64,000 bases of DNA from Fremontodendron californicum (lineage: Eukaryota > Streptophyta > Magnoliopsida > Malvales > Malvaceae). The notes below the pieces were generated by a model, which searched no databases, was not told the DNA's origin, and worked only from the letters and a program-made list of their open reading frames with translations. Below, one piece after another: positions 35,351 to 46,408 of the stretch. The stretch lies in NCBI GenBank assembly GCA_030761205.1, contig JAULJL010000003.1:32150301-32214300 (forward strand), given 5' to 3'. Each line of letters begins with the position of its first letter. Position 1 is the stretch's first letter. The position numbers and the translations under genes were made by a program.

Positions 35351-35764
35351 CAAATAAATACGGTCGGGAATAACGTTCTCAATATGCAGCAAGGTCGAAT
35401 ATTCCTCTATGGTTGGAGTTATATCCTCTCGATTGAAGGTAAAACACCGATAAGCGGGATTCCAGAATTGCACCACATCCCGGATCACCTCACCACTGAC
35501 CTTAACCTGAACTAACAGTGCTATGTCCTCATAAGTCTAAGTGAAGGCTTCTTTTTCTGATATGTTCCATTGATTCCATATATCCATCAATTCCCGGAGA
35601 TCATTTTGCCTGATAGTAAGATCAACCTCGGCTGGCAATGCTGACACATATCCCATCTTCAAACAATCCCCATTATCCTGCTGACCTTTCTCGGACTGTT
35701 TCTTAACCTCTAAATGCTTCTCCACTACTGAGACACTCTGACCCTCCATAAAAGCCCTTTTCAT
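35348..35764 (-). pseudogene. Ogre-type ORF1 fragment (DUF7745-like)
   Basis: From an ATG at 35764 the frame runs about 138 codons with one in-frame TAG (35534-35536) and ends at the LTR junction. Recognisable: TIRQNDLRELMDIWNQWN, then VQFWNPAYRCFTFNREDITP and TIEEYSTLL. This wording is that of the ORF1 proteins found before gag in Ogre-type elements and of plant proteins annotated as DUF7745 or related to the plant mobile domain; the family name is from memory. Function unknown. The C-terminal majority is deleted. A copy with a few base differences is at 50929-51343. Confidence 0.7.
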
Positions 35765-36716
35765 TGAATATTATCCCGAGACTAATAACCTTCCATGTGC
35801 AAAAAATTATGACAAGAATGCAAAAAACAAAAAACAACAACAACAAAAAGAAAATGAATTAGTAACGGGAATAAATTCGAATAATACAAAGAAACATATA
35901 ATTAAAAACAATAATTATCCCTGAGGATGCCAGCAAAATTTCGGCATTATAATACCCTTAGGACAAAATACCAACACTTATTACGGGCATTGTGATGTAC
36001 GTTCATCATTGTCCGATTTTCAAAACTAAATGTATTCGGAAAATGGAATAGAAGGTAAAAGGATTGGAAATATTCCTCCATGTTTCTTAACTTTGGGATA
36101 TCTAATTGAAAATCTGGCATCGCTTCGCCTAGGTTTACTGTATGAAGGAGAATTAGTTGTAAAAGCCCCGAATTGTTCCTCACTATCGCCGATGAAGGCT
36201 AGTAAGGCACCCCGATAAAAGCGAGTTCAATTCGTTAGAGTCTATTTCCCTAGCCCATGCGGATTGTTAATCACAAAGGCTTAGGTAATTTAGTACTCCG
36301 TAAGTGTTTCACTAGCCCATGCGGATTGTTAATCAAGAAGGCTTAGTTACTTTGCTCCCACCTAAAAGGACGGAACCCGGATATAGGATTCATGATATGC
36401 AAATGCACGTGTAGTGTGTGAGGAGAAATAACAAACCTTTCACCACCTATTCTACATCCTTTATTCTAAATGCCCCAACAAGATTAAACAACATAAGTCA
36501 TCAATTAATCAATAAATGAATATACGCACCAAAATAACCAGAGAACAATTTTAATATGTATGCACATGAATATGGACATATTTAAAAACATTTCATTATT
36601 TTTGAAATTATCCTTATTTTTTAAAAAATGTGGGAATTAAAATTAAATACCAATTAAACCAACAAAACTGAGACTTTGATAACACACGACTAATTCTAGA
36701 CCTGGCTCTCTAATAG
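35765..36716 (-). mobile_element. Leader of element D
   Basis: Noncoding. The part from about 36000 is conserved with A (18851-19516). D has a 60-bp tandem duplication here: CTAGCCCATGCGGATTGTTA occurs at about 36251 and again at 36313. The part nearer ORF1 is rich in A and AAC repeats (AAACAACAACAACAAAAAG near 35835). Confidence 0.75.
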
Positions 36717-36734
36717 TCCCCAGTAGAGTCGCCA
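36717..36734 (-). other. Primer binding site of element D
   Basis: Minus strand TGGCGACTCTACTGGGGA, followed by GCT before the LTR end as in A. One base differs from A. Confidence 0.82.
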
Positions 36735-36737
36735 AGC

Positions 36738-37806
36738 TGTCGCAACCTAAAAAATAACAAGTCTCATCGCAAGACTTTATTATTCGTTAAGCGTGACATT
36801 AAAAAAAAGGAGAAAAAGTCGACTTAATTCCTCTTGAAAAAATGAAGGTTTTGAAAATGACCTTGAAAAAGACATGGAGTTGCCACCAATCTTTTTTAGC
36901 TAGGTGTGATCAGCCACCTATTAAAAATGGTTTTATAAAATATTCTAAAACTAATTAAAACTTTTTTAAAACCAATTTCAAGTCTGTGTTTTAAACCAGA
37001 GAAATCAAAAAAGCGGGTTCGGGACTCGGTTACGTGTGGGGAAAGATAAGGACCCCCACAACGCCCGTATAAAATGGTACCTTATTAATTGTGTGTTATC
37101 TCAAGTCTCGGTAAAAATTCAATTTTTAATTTGGTATTTCAAGTTAATTCCCAATTTAAAGAAAAATAATTCCATTTTTAATTGAAAATGATCCGAAATT
37201 TATTAATTCAATTTTTCTATATTCCCCAACAAACGTGCCAAAATATATAAATTTTTATTAGTTTGGAAAACTTTCCGAATCATTCTTAATTTAAAGAAGA
37301 TATTCCGTTATTAATGATAATTAATGATATCCTCTTCAGCAAACCCGACAGAGAACTCATGAATTATTTTAACTCGAAAATATCTTTATTTTATTGAAAA
37401 TCATTATCTTTTTCAAAACATTTTAAAAAAAATATGAATATGAATATGTATGACATAAATAAAATGACATAGCAAAGTCTAAATAATATAATGCAACCTA
37501 AATGGTATGACATAATTTAAATGTCTTAGCATATTCTAAATGAAATAAAATATCCTAAGTTATATGATATATTCTAAATGAAATGAAATGAACTAGGTAA
37601 CATGATATATTCTATATGAAATGTAATATCCTAAGTCATATGATATATTCTAAATGAAATAAAATATCCTAAGTGACATAATATATTTTAAATGAAATGA
37701 AATGACCTAGGTAACATAATATATTCTACATGAAATGAAATGACCTAGGTAACATAATATATTCTATATGAAATGAAATAATTTAAATGACATGGCAAAT
37801 ATAAAT
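36738..37806 (-). mobile_element. Element D 5' LTR, first 1069 bp
   Basis: Begins TGTCGCAACCTAAAAAATAA and matches the A LTR (19538-20590) until TGACATGGCAAATATAAAT, where element C starts. The remaining LTR should lie to the right of C, outside the window. Confidence 0.88.
37495..37800 (-). repeat. AT-rich tandem repeat in D LTR
   Basis: Same irregular 35-40-bp array as in A (ATGAAATGAAATGACCTAGG). Its unit order differs, so it evolves quickly. Confidence 0.82.
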
Positions 37807-37889
37807 TGTCGCAACCTCTAAAAACATGACAATAACATGTAACAAGTCTCATCGCAAGACTTTATTATTCGTTAGGCGTGACATTAAAA

Positions 37890-38035
37890 AAAAGGAGAAA
37901 AAGTCGACTTAATTTCTCTAGAAAAATGAAGGTGTCGATACGTGATCCCGATCGTAGAGACCCGTTCGAGTGAGGGGAAAACAGAAGCAGAGGAAAAGAC
38001 GACTTAATTCCTCTAGAAATAAAATAAACTGTCGA
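37890..38035 (-). repeat. Short duplicated segment in C LTR
   Basis: AAAAGTCGACTTAATTTCTC (near 37898) and AAAAGACGACTTAATTCCTC (near 37996), each followed by TAGAAA, flank about 75 bp (with GATACGTGATCCCGATCGTA) that is absent from the A and D LTRs. An insertion with flanking duplication of about 25 bp is the simplest reading. Confidence 0.65.
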
Positions 38036-40539
38036 GGGTATGAAAACGGCCTCGTAAAAAGACATGGAGTCGCCACCAATCTTTTTTTAGCTAGGTGTGA
38101 TAGGCTACCTATTAAAACCGGTTTTATAAAAAAATTTAAAATTAATTAAAACATTTTTAAAACCAATTTCAAATCTGCGTTATAAACCAAAGAAATCAAA
38201 GAAGCGGGTTCGGGAGTCGGTTACGTGCGGGGAAGGATTAACACCCCCACAATGCCCGTATAAATCGGTACCTTATTAATTGTGTGTTATCTTAAGTCTC
38301 GGTAAAAAAAGTTGGTTTTTAATTTAGTATTTCAAGTTAATTCCTAATTTTTAAAAAAAAAAATTCCATTTTTAATTGAAAATGATCCAGAATTTATTAA
38401 TTCAAAATTTTCCTATATTCCCCGACAAAATCAGCAAAATATAGAAATTTTATTTATTTGGAAAACTTTCTGAATCATTCTCGTTTTTTGAAAGAAAGAT
38501 ATTCCTTTATTAATAATAATTGATGATATTCCCTTCAGCAAACCCGGTAGAGAACTCATGAATTATTTTAACTCGGGAATATCTTTATTTTTTATTGAAA
38601 ATCATTATCTTTTTCAAAACATTTAAAAATATGAATATGAATATGAACATGAACATGAACATGAACATGTATGACATAAACAAAATGACATGGCAAAGTC
38701 TAGATAATATAATGCATCCTAAATGATGTGACATAATTTTATGACATAGTATATTCTAGGTAAAATGAAAAATCCTAAGTATCATGGTATATTCTAAATG
38801 AGATAAAATGATTTAAATGACATGGCAATTTCAAATGATCTGGCATATTTTAAATGACATGGCATGTTATAAATAAAATAACCTAAATGACATGGAATAT
38901 GATCTAAATGACATGAAATTAAAATAATTCTAACATATAATATGCATGAAAATAAAATAAAAATGCATGAACATAGTATATGCTAAATGATGTGACAAAA
39001 ATAAATGACTAAATAAAAAAAAAAAAGGATATCATGAAATATTCAAAATCATATGGCAAACAAATATAAGATCATAAAATGTGAAGTAAAATAATAATAA
39101 TAATAATAATAATATCATGGAAAATATCATAGCAAAAATCACACATTTAAATAAAATGCATGAAAATGGGAAATGCAATGCATGAAAATGTATTTTTTTC
39201 CTTCAATTAAAGAAATCCGTATATCTAAAAAAAATATCCGGCTACCTTAGGAAAATATGTCAAATTAGATTTTCTAAAAAAACAAAACTTTGTGATTGTT
39301 TGAAAACAATTTTGAGGAAAACTTGAATAAAAATCAAAACATTTACCAAACCCTTTAAAAATGGCTCTAATTTCCTAAGTTTAAAATCCCGGACTTAACT
39401 ACCCTTAACCCGAGATTTATAAAATCATTTTTAAAATGTAAAAAGGCTTAGAAAATACCCTAAGATAGTAGCTAAAGCTTCTAAACAACCCCCTCTAAAT
39501 GCCTTAGCCAAATTCAACCATTATTCCTCTTTTGATTGCAAGTCTGCCTCTACTGTCCGGTTTTTCCACATGATTTTTTAGCCTATTTTTAAAAATTCAA
39601 AAAACTCTAAAAAGAAATACTGGAGACTCAAAACATGTAAAACTACACGAGAAAAAATTGGCTTAATTTTTTTATTAAAGATGACTGCCTAGAAAAATCA
39701 GAGAAGTTCGAGTACTGGGTGAAAAAAACTGTTTTTTCAAAATACATTTTTTGCCTTTGATAAATTCATTCAAAAATCAAAGTAGAAATTATTGGAGATC
39801 ATCCTCAAGACCTAAGGACAGTAGCTAAAACAGTTAAAAACCTTGGACAAAAATTGGCTAAGTGAAAAAATTACAAAGGTAGAACAATCAATTTGATAAC
39901 TCCTTAATTTTCCACAAGTATGCTCAAAAGAGCATGACTTTGAGCCATTAATTAGCCTAAGTCACAAATCAAGTGGCAATGACATGGAATGCATGAACAT
40001 ACAGCAAATGAAATGTATGAAATGCATGGTCTAAAGGTCTAAATGGTAAAGGAAATGCATGACAATTCATGGAAACCTAAGTGCCTAGCATGAATTTGCA
40101 TGGCAATAAATGCTATCCTCATTCAATATGCATGCAATGCTTGATAATGCAAATATGACTTGAACCTAATATGTTATGAATATGCATGAAAATTCTAATG
40201 TAACCTAAGACCTAAATAGCATAGTAATGCATGACAATACCAATGTGATTTAAGACTCAATATGCATGGCAATACCAATATGGCCTAGACCTAAAATGTA
40301 ATGAACATGCATAGCAATACTATGAACATACAATGACCAATGAAACTAATGTTAATGCTGGAACAAACAGCAAGTAATACACAATTTCAAGATATGATAA
40401 TGCAAAGCATGTTACCTAAACAAAATGCAAATGCATGACAAGGCAAGGGATGCATGAAGAGGCCAAATGATCACATGAGACTCTAATGCAATCCTATTTA
40501 GTAAATGAAACAAGTACATGACAAATCATGTTAAGATGC

Positions 40540-41155
40540 ATAATGTCATGACATTTTCATAAGCATATAACATACTAAAATCAAAATGCACAAGCTCATG
40601 GCATGGAAATACAAACAAGTTAAGAAACAAAAGGAAAATGCACATGCAAGGCATACAAAATGTGAAGTGCCAAATGATCATGAAAAAAAATGATGGCATT
40701 TTATCATAGCATTTTCATAAGCACATGGCATACTAAAATCAAAATGTACAAGTTCATGACATGGAGATGCAATCAAGTTAAGAAGCAAAAGGAAAATGCA
40801 CATGCAAGGCATACAAAATGGAGTTGCCGAATGGTCATGAAAAAAAATGATGGCATTTTATCATAGCATTTATAAGCACATGGCATACTAAAATAAAAAT
40901 GTACAAGTTCATGGCATGGAGATGCAAACAAGTTAAGAAACAAAAAGAAAATGCACATGCAAGGCATACAAAAAGTCAAGTTGCCGAATGGTCATGAAAA
41001 AAAAATGATGGCATTTTATCATAGCATTTTCATAAGCACATGGCATACTAAAATAAAAATGTACAAGTTCATGCATGGAGATGCAAACAAGTTAAGAAGC
41101 AAAAGGAAAATGCACATGCAAGGCATACAAAAATGAAGTTGCCGAATGGTCATGG
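40540..41155 (-). repeat. ~157-bp tandem repeat, four copies, in C LTR
   Basis: Marker words GCCAAATGATCATGAAAAA or GCCGAATGGTCATG at about 40669, 40825, 40983 and 41140, with GGCATACTAAAATCAAAATG between them. Copies are very similar, so the amplification is young. Confidence 0.9.
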
Positions 41156-41225
41156 AACAAAATAATGTAAAGAACATATATATAAAAGATATATAAGTAA
41201 ATATAGCATAGAAAATAATGTAAAG

Positions 41226-41228
<3 letters not shown>

Positions 41229-41269
<41 letters not shown>
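41229..41269. repeat. (AT)n microsatellite
   Basis: About 40 bp of uninterrupted AT, preceded by a shorter run and a duplicated AATGTAAAGAACATATATA. Confidence 0.95.
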
Positions 41270-41275
<6 letters not shown>

Positions 41276-41589
41276 TTAACATAGACATGCAAAACAAATA
41301 ACAAGCAAAACTAGTAAGTAAAACAAGGAAAGTTAAGCTCCATGGTTGGTATTAAATGGGCATAGCCTCTCACCAAACCATAATCACTTGGTCTTGCCAA
41401 GATCATGAAGCCTTTCCATCTAAATAAAACAGAAAATAAACCATGCAAAACAGCAAAATTAAGGTGAGCTTCATGGTAGGTAAAAATGGGCACAGCCTCT
41501 CTCCTAACCATGGCCACTTGGTCTAGCCAAGATCATGTAGCCATTTCAACCTTTTTTCTTCATATTTTGTAAAAAATAAGAACCTTTGA

Positions 41590-42900
41590 ATACTCTAAAA
41601 AACCTTATAAAAATCATTTTTCACAACAACATGCAAGGAAGAAGAAAAAAAGGAAAAACAAGGCAAGTAAATAAGCCATATTCAGCCATAGCATGAAACC
41701 ATAAGAAAAAAATTTGTTTCCCACCATTTTAATGAAGAAGAAGAGATGAAAACATAAGTAAACATTAAAAAACTTTATTTCTATGAAAAATGTAGTAGGA
41801 AAACAAGATAGAAAATCAAGAAAACACCATGGAAATCAAGAAGAAAGCTATGCTAGAGCTTGGTAGAGATGACTACCTTCAAGCTCTCTTTTGAAAACCT
41901 TTTTTTTCTTTTTCTTTCAAAACCTTTTTCTTTGCCAAATTAGCTACTATTTCCAGCCAAAAAACCTCTTAAAAAATGAAATCACCCCTCCCTTTAGCCT
42001 TGGCCGAATGGCCCTCTAACCTTTGGATGGGAATTGCACTTTTTCTCCTCCAATGTTCGCCTTTAGATTAAGATATTTTGATGACAACATAAAAATGCCA
42101 TCTTGCCAATTAATAGCAGCCCTTAAGATGTGTACTCAACTCTTGTAGTAACCTTAGCCCTTAGATGCAAAAGAGGACCAATCCCATGCACTCCCTTGCT
42201 TGCCCCCCTTGAGTGCCTACCCTTGGATGAGTTGTGCTCTTCTATTCTTGGTCACTAGATGAGGACAACATAAAAATGACATCTTGTAGATTAAATCCAG
42301 CCCACAGCACGTGTACTCAGCCCTTGTAGATGGCCTAAGCCATTGGATGAAAAGAGATAATCACATGCACTCCCTTGCTTAACCGAATGGATGCTCACCC
42401 TTGGATGAATTGTGCTCATCTTTTTTATTCTATTCCTGGCCATTAGATGAGGGTTATTTTATGACAAAAAAAAAATCATCTTGGTATTTAAATTTGGCCA
42501 TTGGATGGTGCATTCAACTTTCCTGCAAGGCACCTAAGCCATTGGATAAATGGGGGACCATTTGCAAGGTATTAGTGGTAGCATGTGGCTTGATAGTTTC
42601 TAAAATATTAAATTGTTCAAGCTTCCTTCTTCTCTTCTATGTTGGCTGACCAAGGGAAGAAAAATCCCAGCAATTCCTTCTTCTTTCATATCTTCCTCAA
42701 TTACAAATTTGCCCTTTTTGGTTTCTTTGGTGAAATGACCTTTTTGCCCCCCGAACCTAAATAAATAGTAAATGGACTCCAAATTCGAATTTTCTTTTCC
42801 CAATACTTCCAAAATAATAAAAAATTGAATTCTGTAACTTTTCAAAAAAATTCGAGTCTATTTGCCATTTATTTCTGATTTATTTTCGAAATTGCCCTTT
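41590..42900 (-). mobile_element. C LTR middle part, no gene
   Basis: AT-rich LTR sequence containing two related segments (42040-42290 and 42240-42560) with GTACTCAACTCTTGTAG or GTACTCAGCCCTTGTAG and CACTCCCTTGCTT; a degenerate direct repeat. GCCGAATGG again occurs near 42003. Confidence 0.6.
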
Positions 42901-42914
42901 TATGCACCTGAACT

Positions 42915-43345
42915 TTACCATTTTTTAAACGAGCTCCGAATCCAGATTTTTTTTCACCAATCTCTTCCAAATAATTTAAAAATGTGATCTGGAAGTTTTC
43001 ATAATTTTTGGAGCTCATTTGCTATTTTTTTCGAGATTTATCTACTTGAATTACTGCATGTGGGGACCGAGGATTTGGCCATTTTGTAAACGAACTCCGA
43101 ATCAAGATTTTCTTTCTCCAATATCTTCCAAATAATTTAAAAATGAGATCAGAAAATTTTTAGAATTTTTGGAACTCGTTTGCTATTTTTTCGGGATTTA
43201 TCTGCTTTAATTACTGCATAGGAGACCCGGTATTTGGCCATTTTGCAAACGAACTCCGAATCAAGATTTTATTTCACCAATATCTTTGAAATGATTTAAG
43301 AATGAGATTTGCAAATTTTTATAACTTTTGGAGTTCATTTGCTAT
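42915..43345 (-). repeat. ~160-bp U3 tandem repeats, C LTR
   Basis: Three units marked by CGAGCTCCGAATCCAG (42930), CGAACTCCGAATCAAG (43092) and again at 43252, the same family as in O and A. Confidence 0.82.
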
Positions 43346-44012
43346 TTTTCCTATATTTTCCAATTTTGCCCTTTTACCTCGTAAACCCGGTTTTGCTCAA
43401 AACAAATCTGATTTTCAGATTTTCTTCAAACTAAGCCTTGGCTATCCTTGTTTAATCATTTCTCATCAGTTAAGGGATTTAGATCTATCGAATCGAGCCA
43501 TTTCTGTAATTCTTCAAAATTTCATCGAAATCCACCAAAAACCCTAATTCTCGTTTTTCTTCCGAATTGACTTTTCTATCAGTTTTTCTTCCAAGTGGCT
43601 TCTCCATTACCCATAGTCAATGCTTATCTTTCATTTGAGACCTTCAATTCTGACCAATTTGATCATTTAAGCAATTTTCCCCAACTTTCCCGAATTACGG
43701 TTTTCTTTCTACTGAATCTCATAACCCGACTTTCGAACTCCATATCTTTCAATGTAGACCTCAGATTATCAAAATTCTTTCACCGTTTTTCAATTGAACC
43801 TCAAATCTTGATTTTGAAAGTGGGTTGACTTTTTTAGTAGTTAATTTTTTTGGGGTTGACTTTTTCTAAAGTTGACTTTTTCTGTCTGCTTTCTTAGACT
43901 AAGCCTCGGAGTACCACATGCAGGATGAGAAAAGCCTTTTAGCATCCTGAAACATCAATTTAGGAAGAAAATGTAACTGATTTAGGGGTCCATACAAAAT
44001 TAGGTGTCTACA

Positions 44013-44034
44013 ACTGCCCCTCTTTGGCTATTGC
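44013..44034 (-). other. Polypurine tract of element C
   Basis: Minus strand ATAGCCAAAGAGGGGCAGT directly before TGTAGACACC. A second copy is at 53821-53842 in the duplicated segment. Confidence 0.85.
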
Positions 44035-44283
44035 TGAGAATCAGGAATCAGGCAAAGATAAACAAACACTAATTTTGTATGGTTAATGAAATCACATGTG
44101 AAGGAAAGGGAAAGAGGTTTTCTTTTTTCTTTTTTCTTTTCTTTATTTTTTCATTTAATTCATTTTTTTTTTGTTTTGAAAAAGCTATAAATTGAAGATT
44201 TTATCCTTAAATTGAATTCCTTGACTAATCAAGGATCGACCCGTTTTAAGGAAACGGGTTTGATTTTCAAAAAAAAAAAAAAT

Positions 44284-44704
44284 TGTGCCCGAAGGTCTTA
44301 AGAATGGTGCCCGAAGGTCTTAAAAATGGTGCCTGAAGGTATTTAAAATGGTGCCCGGAGGTCTTGAAAATGGTGCCTGAAGGTCTTTAAAAATGGTGCC
44401 TAAAGGTCTTTAAAATGGTCCCCAAAGGTCTTTAAAAATGGTTCCCGAAGGTCTTGAAAATGGTGCCCAAAGGTCTTTAAAAATGGTGCCCAAAGGTCTT
44501 TAAAATGGTGCCCGAAGATCTTTAAAATGGTGCCCGAAGGTCTTTGAAAATGGTGCCCGAAGGTCTTTAAAATGGTGCCCGAAGGTCTTTAAAAATGGTG
44601 CCCGAAGGTCTTTAAAATGGTGCCCAAAAGTCTTTAAAAATGGTGCCCGAAGGTCTTTAAAAATAGTGCCCGAAGGTCTTTAAAAATGGTGCTCGAAGGT
44701 CTTA
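44284..44704 (-). repeat. 22-bp tandem repeat, about 19 units
   Basis: Units of AAAATGGTGCCCGAAGGTCTTT with small variants (CCCAAAGG, GCTCGAAGG). No unique spacers. The second copy at 54081-54544 has about two more units. Confidence 0.95.
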
Positions 44705-44925
44705 CCTGTGATTAAAATACCTCGACGACAGTCTCAAGGCTCGACTCATTTGATAAACAGAATGAATTCAATTTAAAACAAAAGGAAATACCTTGACGGT
44801 GGTCTCAAGGCTCGACTCATTTGATAAAACATAATGAATTCGGTTTAAAACAAAAGGAAATACCTCGACGGTGGTCTCAAGGCTAGACTCATTTGAGAAG
44901 CAGAAAGAGTTCGATTTTGGAAGCC
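44705..44925 (-). repeat. ~73-bp tandem repeat, three copies
   Basis: GTCTCAAGGCTCGACTCATT recurs three times (last copy CTAGACTC), separated by AATTCRRTTTAAAACAAAAGG-like sequence. Also at about 54545-54765. Confidence 0.88.
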
Positions 44926-46408
44926 AAAGTTTTCTTGATTCTTGCAATGTTAGCTAAATGTAATGATGAGAATGACATGCTTTGTAAATGCTTATATGTT
45001 TCCTGAGGATGAATGCAGTCAAATGATTGTGTCATGATTTCTAATCCATGGTTTCTTTGAGGTTCACAGATTATCCGACTTCATGATGGAGTATTCAATT
45101 GTTCACTGATGCCCCACTTAAAGAACCCTTTACTCAAGATAATTCATCAAACAGTCCCAGTTTCTAACTTCGCTGGAATTCACAAATTTCTAACTTCATG
45201 GCGGAGTCTCCAACACATTCACTATTTTCCCTTACTTGGTGAAATTTCCATCAGGATTAGTGGTTTCCAAACTTTTTCTAAGATTTAGATCTATTCCTAG
45301 TAATACTTTTAAACTCCCTTTTAAAAAATTATGTTTACTAATTATCATTCAATTTAATAACAAACAAAATGCAATCTCAAAAATGTATGAAAAAAAGTAT
45401 GAAACAAGCAATTGTCATAAAAGGGGTAACAAAAATTTATTGCAACAAAATGTTTTAAGATGATAAAAGTGGAATCAGGGATATAAGAAACAAATGTAAA
45501 GTTATAGGTTGTTGATGCCCCGGATGCGGAATATCTTGGATCCCTCCTTTTTCAAATCATCTTAAATTTCTCTTGAACGGTCAATTTACTTGGGTAATCC
45601 CTCGGCTTCCATAGTTATGTCAGACTGAGTTGTTCCCCTTTTCTCTGATTTTCAAATACTTTCTCCCCCTTTATACAAAGCATTGATTCAAACCTTAATA
45701 AGTACTTGAGCCGCCATTTGGCGGGTTTTCAACTCAAGTGTCCCCCATTCGGTATTAAGTCGCCCTTTGCGGGTTTTCGGCTTAAACCTCTCCTTTTTTT
45801 TTTGTATTCTCCCACGTATCTAAGAATTCTGAATGCTTCCAAGGTAAAAATGTCAATTCAAAAGATGGGATGAATTCTGAGAAAAACCTTTCAAATTAAA
45901 TATCTATGCTTGATCAAAATGGACTTTTAAAGTACGTAATGTAGGCCAAGGTTCGAGTTTAGAAGGAAAGGATAAAATAGGCCTAAAATGTGTTTAAGGG
46001 TAATTGGATCAAGGATCATTTCCTGAGGAGAATTCATTCTTGAGACTTTTGTCCCCCCCCCTTTTTTTTTTGCATTACTGGCTTTCATTTGCCATTCTTT
46101 GATTTCCCATTTTCTAATGGCTCTCTTTTTTGCCATGATTTTGATTATTTTTCCTCGTATTTGCCCTCCAGTGTAGAGAGTGATCCTTGATCAGGGTTCA
46201 ACGAAAGAAATAATTCCTAAGGCTCAAAGAGGTGACTAGGGATTATTTCTTCTTAGTGAAGGGAATATGAAAGATGGCCATTTATCATACCAAGCATGAA
46301 TATTCTCTTTGAAAAGCAATTCTTAGGAGAGGTAGATATATAGAATTTCCATTTCTACATTTGGAATCATTCGAATTCCCATATGCATAGCATCACACTT
46401 GTTTTTTT
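44926..46408 (-). mobile_element. 3' noncoding region of C (copy 1)
   Basis: No gene. From about 45890 to 46408 it aligns with 13270-13905 of A and with O, giving the link between the autonomous-type and the gag-only family. Contains small C runs and T runs (near 46050) that differ in length between the two copies. A GCCGCCATTTGGCGGGTTTT word near 45711 is a small inverted repeat. Confidence 0.7.

Larger units (their letters stand above)
35254..37806 (-). mobile_element. Element D: internally deleted Tat/Ogre-like element
   Basis: Inserted in the Athila-like 5' LTR. From the left it has 97 bp of LTR end (35254-35350), then directly a fragment of an Ogre-type ORF1, the leader, a primer site and the start of the 5' LTR (36738-37806), which is in turn broken by element C. 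The usual gag, pol, polypurine tract and most of the 3' LTR are gone through one deletion whose junction is at 35350/35351. Unlike A, it retains an ORF1 and so is a different, more complete type of ancestor. Confidence 0.85.
37807..44012 (-). mobile_element. Element C 3' LTR (6206 bp)
   Basis: Plus strand TGTCGCAACCTCTAAAAACA to AAATTAGGTGTCTACA. It is related to but diverged from the A and D LTRs. It is longer mainly through a 157-bp tandem array, an (AT)n run and an insertion near 37930-38010. No gene is supported: the frames near 41019-41304 run through the AT repeat. Confidence 0.92.

Noticed and set aside
41019..41304. Minus-strand frames with Ile/Tyr repeats
   Set aside because: Translation of the (AT)n microsatellite.
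44284..44704. Regular 22-bp repeats that might suggest a CRISPR-like array
   Set aside because: Units are directly adjacent with no unique spacers, in a plant retrotransposon; it is a minisatellite.
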